The notes beneath the pieces were generated by a model. That model ran no database searches, was not told the origin of the DNA, and was given only the letters and a program-made list of their open reading frames with translations. From the NCBI GenBank assembly GCA_017601265.1, contig JAFNJA010000077.1, positions 1 to 9,642 on the forward strand: a stretch of 9,642 bases of DNA, written 5' to 3'. This document shows, one piece after another, positions 1-5,544 of this stretch (position 1 is its first letter; every line of letters starts with the position of its first letter). Source of the stretch: Candidatus Brockarchaeota archaeon (GTDB taxonomy: Archaea > Thermoproteota > EX4484-205 > DTQO01). The position numbers and the translations under genes were made by a program.

Positions 1-172
1 CGGGCGCTGCAGTAGGGCGAGCGGCGGAGCAAATTCGTGGGGATGATTGTGCAACGCCTTTGGCGAAATTTGGTCCGAAAAGATCAAAGCCGTTACGCTG
101 ATTCGGCTAGCTTTCTGTCCGCGGCCTAAGGGGCTTTCCCGCCGCTAGAAGGCTCGGCCAGCGGAGCCGGGT

Positions 173-188
173 GAAAAGGCATTTATCT
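173..188 (+). promoter_or_regulatory. Archaeal promoter (BRE/TATA) for the DUF116 gene
   Basis: The sequence GAAAAGGCATTTATC combines a purine-rich BRE-like part with a TATA-like TTTATC at 182-187. Initiation about 26 bases downstream would fall near 210, giving an almost leaderless mRNA for the ATG at 214. A closely similar box (GGAAAGGCTTATTC) lies before the sugar kinase on the minus strand, which supports the reading. Confidence 0.6.
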
Positions 189-213
189 TTCGTTCGCAAA
201 CTGTACAGCAGGA

Positions 214-828
214 ATGCCCTACCCGTTCAGCTTCGACCTCACGAGGGTATCAAGGTCTTTCTTCGCTGAGCTTGCCAAGCTTTCCGAAGAACACGACATC
301 CACAGAAGGCTTGGTGAAAACGCAAGGCGCCTTGCAAAAAAGTTCAGAGTCTCGGAACTCACCGGCCTCGAGATAGGGGACGCGCTGAAGGTGATCGAGG
401 ACATGGCCGACATATACGTGAGGAACCTGTCGCAGAGGAACGAGTTCAGGGAGGCGAGGAAGAGGGCGCTCATCCTGCCCCACTGCTCGAGGAAGAACAT
501 GGACAGCAAGTGCTGGGCCAGCTTCGACGCCGAGGTCTCCTCCTACCGTTGCAAGCACTGCTCGAGCGACTGCCTCATCTCGCAAGCAACCGACCTTGGG
601 GAGGGGAGGGATTACGACGTTTACGTCGTGCCGGGCGGGTCGTGCATCCACAAGATCGTTGAGAAGTACCGATACGACGCGATCTTGGGAGTTGCGTGCT
701 CGGAGGAGTTGAAGCTCGCAGCCAACTACTTGAAATCGGTGAACATAACCGGGCAGGGCCTGCCGCTTACGAAGAACGGGTGCGCGCACACCGTGTTCAG
801 CATCGAGAGCCTTAAGGGCATGTTATGA
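214..828 (+). CDS. DUF116 family cysteine-rich protein
   Basis: This 204-residue protein matches my memory of the DUF116 family, whose biochemical function is not established. The family pattern is visible as LILPHCSR (87-93), YRCKHCSSDC (111-120), VVPGGSC (138-144), GVACSEE (159-165) and a late NGC (188-190). Eight cysteines (91, 100, 113, 116, 120, 144, 162, 190) are spaced as expected for a metal or iron-sulfur site; that role is inferred. Residues 1-85 are helical and charged, and no signal peptide or membrane segment is seen, so the protein is probably cytosolic. The ATG at 214 is chosen because a TATA box lies about 30 bases upstream. The gene appears monocistronic: the next convincing gene begins about 390 bases later. 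The family assignment is fairly secure; the function is not. Confidence 0.85.
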   Translation: MPYPFSFDLTRVSRSFFAELAKLSEEHDIHRRLGENARRLAKKFRVSELTGLEIGDALKVIEDMADIYVRNLSQRNEFREARKRALILPHCSRKNMDSKCWASFDAEVSSYRCKHCSSDCLISQATDLGEGRDYDVYVVPGGSCIHKIVEKYRYDAILGVACSEELKLAANYLKSVNITGQGLPLTKNGCAHTVFSIESLKGML

Positions 829-1217
829 ACACCATCGCGATGCCGAATGGGCGGCCAACGACGCATCCGCCCTCCCTGGACGGCCGGAGGCGCGTGGCGC
901 TATCGTCCATGCCTTGCTGCGGTTACAACTCCAAAAGCGGAGGCGACCAAGACGGCCGAGCTCCAGGGCAGCATCTCCTTCGGTCCATCTTCGAGCGCGC
1001 AGTCCGGTAGCGTTCCGGGAGGATGCCCTCGGGGAACGATCCGGAAAGGCGAAGCGACTTTTGGGCCTAATCCGAGCAGGAGGCGGAACTTTGGGGCGCT
1101 TGGGTTGCAACTGGGGGATCGTCGCCCGACCCAACAATCTCGGGAGGCCCATCGGGGAGTTAGAAAGTTCGGAAGCGGGCGCCAGGGAAAGGCTTGGCTT
1201 GGAGCTGGAGAAAAGAA
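829..1217. other. Gene-poor stretch, no recognisable gene
   Basis: All three plus frames give arginine/glycine/proline-rich translations that I cannot match to a family, and the minus frames look like shadows. A 61-codon ORF starts at 825 with an ATGA overlap on the DUF116 stop, but its product looks low-complexity and unconserved. No tRNA T-arm or SRP RNA core is seen. The strings GATCCGGAAAGGCGAAGC (near 1029) and CTTGGGTTGCAACTGGGG (near 1098) may belong to structured RNA or to a decayed gene; nothing distinguishes these. No TATA box stands out before the following gene. Confidence 0.4.
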
Positions 1218-1910
1218 TTGGTTTTGGTGATCGCGCATAGGGGAGCGTCGGGCCATTGCCCCGAAAACACGCTGAAGGGGATCGAGGAGGCGATCTCCAT
1301 CGGGTGCGACGTCGTTGAGATCGACCTCAAGGTTACGAGGGATGGGCACATCATCCTCATGCACGACGATTACCTAGATCGAACGACCAACGGCCGCGGG
1401 GAGGTGAAACGCGCGACGCTCGACCAAATAAAGAATCTGGATGCTGGCGAAGGCGAGAGGGTCCCGCTATTGACCGAAGTTTTCGAAAGATTCGAAACGA
1501 GCGGCGCAAAGTTCATGTTGGACGTTTCGAACGCCGGCTTCGAGGAAAGGTTGGTGAAGGTGGTCAAGAGCTTCGATTTCGAAGATCGTTCCATATTTTC
1601 GGGGTCCCATGGCCCTCTTGCCCTGATCAAGTCGCTCGATCCTAAACTGAAGATAGCGCCTTCCTTCGATAGGGCCTCCCGGGAGGGCGTGGCGAAAAGC
1701 TTGAGCATGGGCGCGGACATATACAACTGCAATTACCGAACCGTTTCGCGCCATCTGGTCGAGCTTGCTCACAGGTCCGGCCTCCAGGTAATCGTTTGGG
1801 TTGTGAACGATACGGACGAGATGGGGAAGATGATCGATGTGGGAGTGGATGGAATAACTACAGACTATCCCGACGCCCTTTTGGGAGTTGCCCGTCGCTT
1901 TGTCGATTAA
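1218..1910 (+). CDS. Glycerophosphodiester phosphodiesterase (GDPD family)
   Basis: The enzyme hydrolyses glycerophosphodiesters to an alcohol and a glycerol phosphate using a TIM-barrel fold and a divalent metal. The family motifs are complete: HRGASGHCPENT at 7-18 (catalytic His7, Arg8), E34 and D36 as metal ligands in VVEIDLKVTRDG, the second catalytic His49 in LMHDD followed by RTTNG, and a late VIVWVVNDTDEM...GVDGITTDYPDAL. The length of 230 residues is normal for the compact soluble form, and no signal peptide is seen, so it should act in the cytosol. I chose the TTG at 1218 because a GGAG Shine-Dalgarno at 1207-1210 lies 7 bases before it and the protein then begins MVLVIAHRG; a TTG at 1194 or 1224 and a GTG at 1227 are alternatives. 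The natural substrate in an archaeon with ether lipids is uncertain. Confidence 0.9.
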   Translation: MVLVIAHRGASGHCPENTLKGIEEAISIGCDVVEIDLKVTRDGHIILMHDDYLDRTTNGRGEVKRATLDQIKNLDAGEGERVPLLTEVFERFETSGAKFMLDVSNAGFEERLVKVVKSFDFEDRSIFSGSHGPLALIKSLDPKLKIAPSFDRASREGVAKSLSMGADIYNCNYRTVSRHLVELAHRSGLQVIVWVVNDTDEMGKMIDVGVDGITTDYPDALLGVARRFVD

Positions 1911-2125
1911 CCCTGCCAACGCCCGAGAAGCGGAGGAGGCGAGATACCGAAGGCTGCGAGGAAGGCCCTGCCGGGGGCGAGGAGCCCGTCACGCCCTATC
2001 GCAGAAGCCAACACGTGGGCGAGGGGAGCTTGTTGCGGATCGACAAGCGCTTCAAGGACCTGAGAGGCTGAAGGGATTCTACGGGAAGAGGGCGCGGCGG
2101 AGAGGGCCTTCAGCTTAAGGAGCTG

Positions 2126-2284
2126 TTGGGCCTGAAGGACCCCAGGGTCAGGGGGCTCGCCAGAATCGCGCTGCGCGTCAAGCTTTGCATCATCGGCACG
2201 TTGCCCAACGCGCGGTTGGCGATCAAAAGCCAGAATGGAAAGAAGATCCTGGGCATAGCTTGCTATTCGAATTGGACGAAATAA
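2126..2284 (+). other. Possible small ORF or 3' remnant of a decayed gene
   Basis: From a TTG at 2126 the frame encodes about 52 residues, including GLKDPRVRGLARIALRVK, then CIIGTLPNARLAIK and KKILGIACYSNW, ending at TAA 2282-2284. The mix of hydrophobic and charged residues is more protein-like than the surrounding frames. An AAGGAG string at 2117-2122 is Shine-Dalgarno-like but only 3 bases from this TTG, which is closer than usual. The same frame is open upstream to a TGA at 2069-2071, so it may equally be the tail of a broken gene. I recognise no family. Confidence 0.25.
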
Positions 2285-2307
2285 AAATGGAACGATCAAT
2301 AAAGGGA

Positions 2308-2340
2308 CAAGCTCTTAAGCGACCCCCCTCAACCTTATTG
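2308..2340 (+). promoter_or_regulatory. Probable promoter of the nicotinamidase-NAPRTase pair
   Basis: Two TATA-like boxes are present: GCTCTTAAG at 2311-2319 and CTTATTG at 2334-2340. The first would place transcription initiation near 2341, giving a leader of about 12 bases to the ATG at 2353. The second would place it near 2362 and would favour the GTG at 2368 as start. The sequence alone does not decide between them. Confidence 0.45.
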
Positions 2341-2352
2341 TACGGAAGCCGT

Positions 2353-2913
2353 ATGGGGGCAAGTTCCGTGAAAACCGCGATAGTCGTCATCGACATGATA
2401 AACGACTTCGTCACTGGTAAATTAAAATGCAACGGCGCTTCCAAAATCATCACAAACATTGGGCGCCTGCTCGAATCCGCCCGAAGTGCCGGGATTCCAA
2501 TCATCTACGCGAACGACGCCCACCTGCCGGGGATCGATGGGGAGCTCAAAATTTGGCCGGAGCACGCCCTTGCCGGAACCGAAGGTGCGGAGGTGGTTGA
2601 AGAGCTGAAACCATTGAGGGGGGACTACATCATCCAGAAGCGAAGATACAGCGCCTTCTTCGGGACCTGCCTCGACCTGCTCTTGCGGGAACTCGAGGTC
2701 GATACGCTTGTCCTTGTCGGATTGGTCACGAACGTATGCATTCAGAACACCGCAGGCGATGCCTTCTTCCGCGGGTACCGGGTAATCGTCCCCGAGGATT
2801 GCGTTGGAGCCGCCAGCGAAGAGGATCACAGATCCGGTATCGATTACATGAGAAAGATCTACGGGTGTGAGATCGCCAGAGCAGAAGGACTGATAAGCAG
2901 AGGGTGGGTCTAG
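2353..2913 (+). CDS. pncA: Nicotinamidase (isochorismatase-like cysteine hydrolase)
   Basis: The enzyme deamidates nicotinamide to nicotinate in NAD salvage. The 186-residue protein has the cysteine-hydrolase triad Asp14 (VVIDMINDF), Lys96 (IIQKRRYSAF) and Cys129 (GLVTNVCIQNTA). It also has the metal ligands that separate nicotinamidases from many relatives: Asp55 and His57 in YANDAH, and His71 in WPEHALAGTEGA, equivalent to the D-x-H...H site of known PncA enzymes. Length is typical and there is no signal peptide. The next gene, 13 bases downstream, encodes nicotinate phosphoribosyltransferase, the enzyme that uses the product, so the two are almost certainly one transcript. The ATG at 2353 is chosen; a GTG at 2368, giving MKTAIVVIDM, is a serious alternative because PncA proteins usually start that close to the first motif. 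Another isochorismatase-like amidohydrolase is possible but less likely given the metal site and neighbour. Confidence 0.88.
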   Translation: MGASSVKTAIVVIDMINDFVTGKLKCNGASKIITNIGRLLESARSAGIPIIYANDAHLPGIDGELKIWPEHALAGTEGAEVVEELKPLRGDYIIQKRRYSAFFGTCLDLLLRELEVDTLVLVGLVTNVCIQNTAGDAFFRGYRVIVPEDCVGAASEEDHRSGIDYMRKIYGCEIARAEGLISRGWV

Positions 2914-2926
2914 GAGCCTGCACGAA

Positions 2927-4117
2927 TTGGGCCTCTTTCACGTTGCAACGGACGAGGAGATCAAGAGGGGCGAAACTACGGACGTCTATTTCTACAGAAC
3001 CAGGCAGATCATCGAAGCCAAAAAGATGGACGGCATCAGGGCATTAGCCGAGGTCACCCTCGGCAGGCTTCCAAATGGGTGGCCTTGGGGGATACTCTGC
3101 GGAATAGAGGAGGTGGCCAGACTCTTTGAAGGATGTCCAGTTGACGTCTACGCCATGCCGGAGGGGAGCGTTTTCTACAACGCGGATCGCAGGGGCGTGA
3201 GGGAGCCCGTCATGCTTATCGACGGCCCCTACGGAAAGTACTGCACCTTGGAGACGCCAATGCTCGGCCTGATCTGCCAGGCCTCCGGGGTAGCGACGCG
3301 GGCAGCCAGGATAAAGAAAGCCGCTGGCGAAAAGGTCGTCGTAGCTTTCGGAAGCCGCCGCATGCACCCGGCTTTGTCCCCGATGCTCGACCGCGCCTCG
3401 TACATCGGGGGTTTCGACGGAGTCTCCAGTTTGAAGGGAGCTGAAACCATCGGGGAAAAGCCGATGGGAACGATGCCCCACTCGCTCGTAATCGTCTTCG
3501 GGGACCAGGTGAAGAGTTGGAAGGCATTCGACGAGGTCATTCCGCCGGACGTCCCCAGAGTCGCTTTGGTGGACACGTATTTCGACGAGAAGACCGAGTC
3601 GATAATGGCCGCCGAAGCTTTGAAGGGCCGCCTCCACGGAGTGCGCCTTGACACTCCTGGGTCGAGGAAGGGAAACTTCGCCGAAATCGTGCGGGAGGTT
3701 CGTTGGGAGCTGGACGTGAGGGGACATCAGGGAGTCAAGATTTTCGTTTCTGGGGGCCTCGACGAGGAATCGGTCAAGGTTCTGGGCGAGGCAGGCGCGG
3801 ACGCGTTCGGCGTTGGGACTTCTGTTAGCAACGCGCCTACGATGGATTTCGCCATGGACATAGTTGAGCTTGAGGGGAAGCTGGTGGCCAAACGGGGCAA
3901 GTTGAGCGGGAGGAAGCAGGTTTGGAGGTGCCCTGCGTGCCTGGTCGACGCGGTGCTGCCCCACAGGGCGCCCCAGCCAATGTGCCCGGAATGCGGGGGC
4001 CGAACTCAGCAGATGCTGAAGCCCTTGGTAGAAGGGGGGAAAATAGTCGCGAAACTTCCAGAGCCGAGAGAGATCCGGCGGTACGTCTTGGAACAGGTAG
4101 AAAAACTTGGTCATTAA
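2927..4117 (+). CDS. pncB: Nicotinate phosphoribosyltransferase, archaeal type with zinc ribbon
   Basis: The enzyme joins nicotinate and PRPP to give nicotinate mononucleotide, the entry step of the Preiss-Handler route. The 396-residue protein carries the family blocks in order: ETTDVYFYRT (16-25), AFGSRRMHP (140-148), GTMPHSLVIVFGDQ (181-194, with His185), LDTPGSR (241-247), FVSGGLDEE (273-281, phosphate-binding loop) and GVGTSVSNAP (295-304). A C-terminal four-cysteine ribbon is formed by CPAC (335-338) and CPEC (353-356), as in the Thermoplasma-type enzymes, which have a zinc-knuckle-like domain. The TTG at 2927 is the only start that fits the family's N-terminus (GLFHVATDEEI); a GGAG at 2913-2916 sits 10 bases upstream, touching the stop codon of the nicotinamidase gene. 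That arrangement indicates a shared transcript and likely translational coupling. Confidence 0.93.
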   Translation: MGLFHVATDEEIKRGETTDVYFYRTRQIIEAKKMDGIRALAEVTLGRLPNGWPWGILCGIEEVARLFEGCPVDVYAMPEGSVFYNADRRGVREPVMLIDGPYGKYCTLETPMLGLICQASGVATRAARIKKAAGEKVVVAFGSRRMHPALSPMLDRASYIGGFDGVSSLKGAETIGEKPMGTMPHSLVIVFGDQVKSWKAFDEVIPPDVPRVALVDTYFDEKTESIMAAEALKGRLHGVRLDTPGSRKGNFAEIVREVRWELDVRGHQGVKIFVSGGLDEESVKVLGEAGADAFGVGTSVSNAPTMDFAMDIVELEGKLVAKRGKLSGRKQVWRCPACLVDAVLPHRAPQPMCPECGGRTQQMLKPLVEGGKIVAKLPEPREIRRYVLEQVEKLGH

Positions 4118-4130
4118 AACCTTTTTCACA
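4118..4130 (+). terminator. Oligo-T terminator after the NAD-salvage pair
   Basis: The sequence AAAACCTTTTTCACATTT begins right at the stop codon. A run of five T with further T-rich sequence and no strong hairpin is the usual archaeal termination signal. The next gene is on the opposite strand, so a stop to transcription is expected here. Confidence 0.5.
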
Positions 4131-4240
4131 TTTCGCGCACATTTTGATCGTCATCGCGTTGAGTTCAAAATTGGCTGGGGTCCCTAAGATAGGATCTTAA
4201 TCGACACCTGATCTGGGCGCCGCAAACTTGGATCGGGGAA

Positions 4241-4247
4241 GAAAAAG
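4241..4247 (-). terminator. Oligo-T tract downstream of the tRNA-Leu candidate
   Basis: On the minus strand this reads CCTTTTTCTTCC, about 115 bases beyond the tRNA 3' end. It is the first clear T-run downstream and follows the GC-rich GGGCGCCAGCC. It may end the tRNA transcript; the distance makes this tentative. Confidence 0.3.
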
Positions 4248-4360
4248 GAGGCTGGCGCCCGGGAGTTGAAGGCGCTTGGCCAAGCAAGCCGGGGGCCGTC
4301 GTTAGCCCTTAGCCTGCATGAGGCTGGCCCGAAATCCGCCGCGTATGGAATGGGATGGTG

Positions 4361-4510
4361 TGCGGGGGGAGGGACTCGAACCCTTTCGCACGGAGGCTTG
4401 CGGCCAGCCGTTCTCGAAGCCCTGCGGCAGTGGATGTCCGAGCGCTGCCGCCCTTAAGTCCACCACTTGTGGTCGTTCTTGGCCCTTTCATTGACCCAGT
4501 ACACCCCCGC
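4361..4510 (-). tRNA. tRNA-Leu(UAA), candidate, apparently interrupted by multiple insertions
   Basis: Read on the minus strand, the acceptor strands GCGGGGG (4510-4504) and CCCCCGC (4368-4362) pair perfectly and are followed by the discriminator A at 4361; this acceptor is typical of archaeal tRNA-Leu. The T-arm is GGG-TTCGAGT-CCC (4383-4371), with one mismatch at the outermost T-stem pair. The anticodon stem GTGGA (4463-4459) pairs with TCCAC (4434-4430) and the loop begins CTTAAG, giving anticodon UAA at 4456-4454. At about 150 bases the gene is far longer than the usual 85-88. Three excesses are visible: about 18 bases in the D-arm region, about 17 at the canonical intron site after position 37 (near 4452-4436), and about 24 in the variable arm, where GGCTT (4421-4417) pairs with AAGCC (4399-4395). 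Removing all three leaves about 91 bases. Exact splice sites could not be fixed, the D-arm does not fold cleanly, and no CCA is encoded. Confidence 0.6.
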
Positions 4511-4540
4511 TCAGGTCGGTCCACTTCGTTCGGCGGCCGT

Positions 4541-4550
4541 GATAAGAGTT
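4541..4550 (-). promoter_or_regulatory. TATA-like box upstream of the tRNA-Leu candidate
   Basis: On the minus strand this reads AACTCTTATC, 31-40 bases before the first acceptor base at 4510. The position and sequence fit an archaeal box A and resemble the CTCTTAAG box before the nicotinamidase gene. Confidence 0.45.
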
Positions 4551-4587
4551 TTGGTTGAGGAAGAGGTTGCTCGCTTTCGGGCGCGCG

Positions 4588-4935
4588 TCACGGTTGCCCG
4601 AAGACCGATTGCAACCTCATCAGGTCGCCCATTCGCCCGTACGCCCTCATCCTGCCGCTCATGTAGGCTTCCGCGCCCCCGAGTTCGCCCCTGGCCATCG
4701 CGTTCCAGTCGGCCCTGCTGACCACGACCGTCGCGTTCGGTTCTTCCGCTTCCCCCTCGAACAAGGCGCACCTCTTGTCCTTGATCACCACGTAGTATTT
4801 TCCTCCCCCTTCACCCGTGATTTCGAATTGTATCACCGTGTCGAAACCTTCTGCCTTTTCCGGCTTGAAAGACTGCACCATCCCTTCGAACATCTGCTTC
4901 AAGGAAAGGTTTCCGACATCTCCGGCAGGTCCCAT
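4588..4935 (-). CDS. SCP2 sterol-transfer-like lipid-binding protein
   Basis: The 115-residue protein is a stand-alone SCP2 domain, a small alpha/beta fold with a hydrophobic tunnel that binds lipids or acyl chains. Visible features are an N-terminal amphipathic helix (NLSLKQMFEGMVQSF, 9-23), strands VIQFEITG (34-41) and KYYVVIKDKRCALFEG (46-61), then DATV-like NATVVVSRADW (67-77), and the C-terminal block GELGGAEAYMSGRMRAYG (83-100) followed by MGDLMRLQSVFG. These match the family's ADWxxLxxGxxxxxxAFxxGKLxxxGD pattern. No signal peptide or membrane segment is seen, so it is cytosolic. The ATG at 4935 has a GAGG string about 9 bases upstream. The bound ligand is unknown, and the neighbours give no hint. 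Archaea lack ordinary sterols, so a role with isoprenoid lipids or quinones is a guess. Confidence 0.85.
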   Translation of the reverse strand: MGPAGDVGNLSLKQMFEGMVQSFKPEKAEGFDTVIQFEITGEGGGKYYVVIKDKRCALFEGEAEEPNATVVVSRADWNAMARGELGGAEAYMSGRMRAYGRMGDLMRLQSVFGQP

Positions 4936-4973
4936 CTAGCTCATCCCTCGGCTTGAGAGTCGCCATTCCTTCC

Positions 4974-4985
4974 TAAAAATTTTGT
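4974..4985 (-). promoter_or_regulatory. TATA-like box for the SCP2 gene
   Basis: On the minus strand this reads CAAAATTTTTAGG, an AT-rich island in GC-rich surroundings about 40-50 bases before the ATG at 4935. Initiation about 26 bases downstream would give a leader of roughly 20 bases. Confidence 0.45.
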
Positions 4986-5317
4986 GCCATGTCAGACTTT
5001 GCTAATTCGAGGTCGCCCCGCGATCAGCGCGAGGCCTTAGAACGCATGAAACTCCGCCCTCGTGTTGTGGCGGGCCCGAGGGGACTTTCAGGCATCGATC
5101 CTTCGAACCCCTGATGTACAGCTTGGGCCTTGGCAGCGGGTCTGCGTTCGTTCGCCCCTTCAGGATAGGAGGCTCGGCGCTCGGCTCTGCCGCCATGTCC
5201 TGACCTGACCTGCTCCGTTTTCGAGAGGAGTTTTGGCCACGGGCCCGCCTTTCCGTTCGCCGTCGTCCGATTTATCCTTAACTTCGGAATATCGGCGTTC
5301 CTGAACTGGGGCATGGC

Positions 5318-5333
5318 GACCCCCTTGGGGGTC
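5318..5333. repeat. Perfect 7-base inverted repeat (hairpin)
   Basis: GACCCCC-TT-GGGGGTC pairs over seven bases with a two-base gap. As RNA a 2-base loop would open to a 4-base loop with a six-pair stem. It is about 210 bases upstream of the winged-helix gene and is followed by no T-run, so it is not a clear terminator. Confidence 0.5.
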
Positions 5334-5390
5334 TGAACCGCCCTCCTCCCGGGAATCGCTCTCCAGAGGCTAGGAACCTGCGATCCGGGC

Positions 5391-5447
5391 TTGAACGGAA
5401 TTAAAATACTTCAACGCGCGTCTACATGGGCTTCAAAAAAGTTCAAA
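5391..5447. promoter_or_regulatory. TATA-like box flanked by TTCAA elements, possible operator
   Basis: A TATA-like TTAAAATAC (5401-5409) is flanked by TTGAA at 5391-5395 and its complement TTCAA at 5410-5414. Two further TTCAAA copies lie at 5432-5437 and 5442-5447, ten bases apart, about one helical turn. Repeated half-sites around a promoter can serve as binding sites for a regulator; the winged-helix protein encoded downstream is the obvious candidate. This is inference from spacing alone. Confidence 0.3.
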
Positions 5448-5503
5448 GCATCTCGCGCATTTTCGGGAGAGGGGCAAATTGACGAAAGCGCCTTAACTGC
5501 ACG

Positions 5504-5511
5504 CTTATAAA
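5504..5511 (+). promoter_or_regulatory. TATA box for the winged-helix membrane protein gene
   Basis: CTTATAAA is the strongest TATA match in the window. Initiation about 26 bases downstream would fall near 5533, leaving a leader of about 12 bases to the TTG at 5545. Confidence 0.6.
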
Positions 5512-5544
5512 CGAACTCGGCCTTTTTCATAAGATCGGGTAAAG

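Larger units (their letters stand above)
1911..2352. other. Intergenic stretch with decayed or unassigned coding signal
   Basis: No family is recognised in any of the six frames. One plus frame is open from before 1911 to a TGA at 2069-2071 and again from 2072 to a TAA at 2282-2284. Its second half looks protein-like and is listed separately. The first part contains LLRIDKRFKDLRG just before the TGA, and a neighbouring frame continues with LKGFYGKRA, a pattern that a frameshifted, decaying gene would give. The last 70 bases are AT-richer and hold the promoter of the NAD-salvage pair. Confidence 0.35.
4936..5544. other. 609-base divergent intergenic region without a recognised gene
   Basis: The stretch lies between the divergent SCP2 and winged-helix genes. 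Minus-strand ORFs of 96 codons (5314-5024) and 64 codons (5196-5002) overlap in different frames. Neither matches a family; pieces such as KLYIRGSKDRCLKV look protein-like but isolated. A GC-rich hairpin CCGCC-N10-GGCGG lies near 5056-5075 and a perfect 7-base inverted repeat at 5318-5333. The last 150 bases are AT-richer and hold two TATA-like boxes and repeated TTCAA elements. It may contain a decayed gene, a structured RNA or only regulatory DNA. Confidence 0.4.

Noticed and set aside
3..101. Plus-strand open frame ending TGA at 99-101, possibly the tail of an upstream gene (contains AAEQIRGDDCATPLAKFG)
   Set aside because: Only 32 codons, no recognisable family, and nothing upstream to support it.
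825..1010. 61-codon ORF overlapping the DUF116 stop by ATGA
   Set aside because: The overlap is attractive, but the product is low-complexity and unrecognised, and competing frames are equally open in this GC-rich stretch.
1029..1046. GATCCGGAAAGGCGAAGC, reminiscent of the SRP RNA core
   Set aside because: The conserved flanking parts of SRP helix 8 (the AGGUCAGG-type strand) are absent.
4274..4285. Perfect 12-base palindrome GCTTGGCCAAGC
   Set aside because: A short GC-rich palindrome without a second copy or promoter context is likely chance.
5041..5110. Minus-strand GGGGTTCGAAGG and GAAAGTCCCC strings as a tRNA T-arm or RNase P RNA core
   Set aside because: No acceptor or anticodon arm pairs with the first, and the remaining RNase P consensus regions are not found.
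5024..5314. 96-codon minus-strand ORF in the SCP2/winged-helix gap
   Set aside because: No family match; an overlapping 64-codon ORF in another frame is just as plausible, so neither is called.
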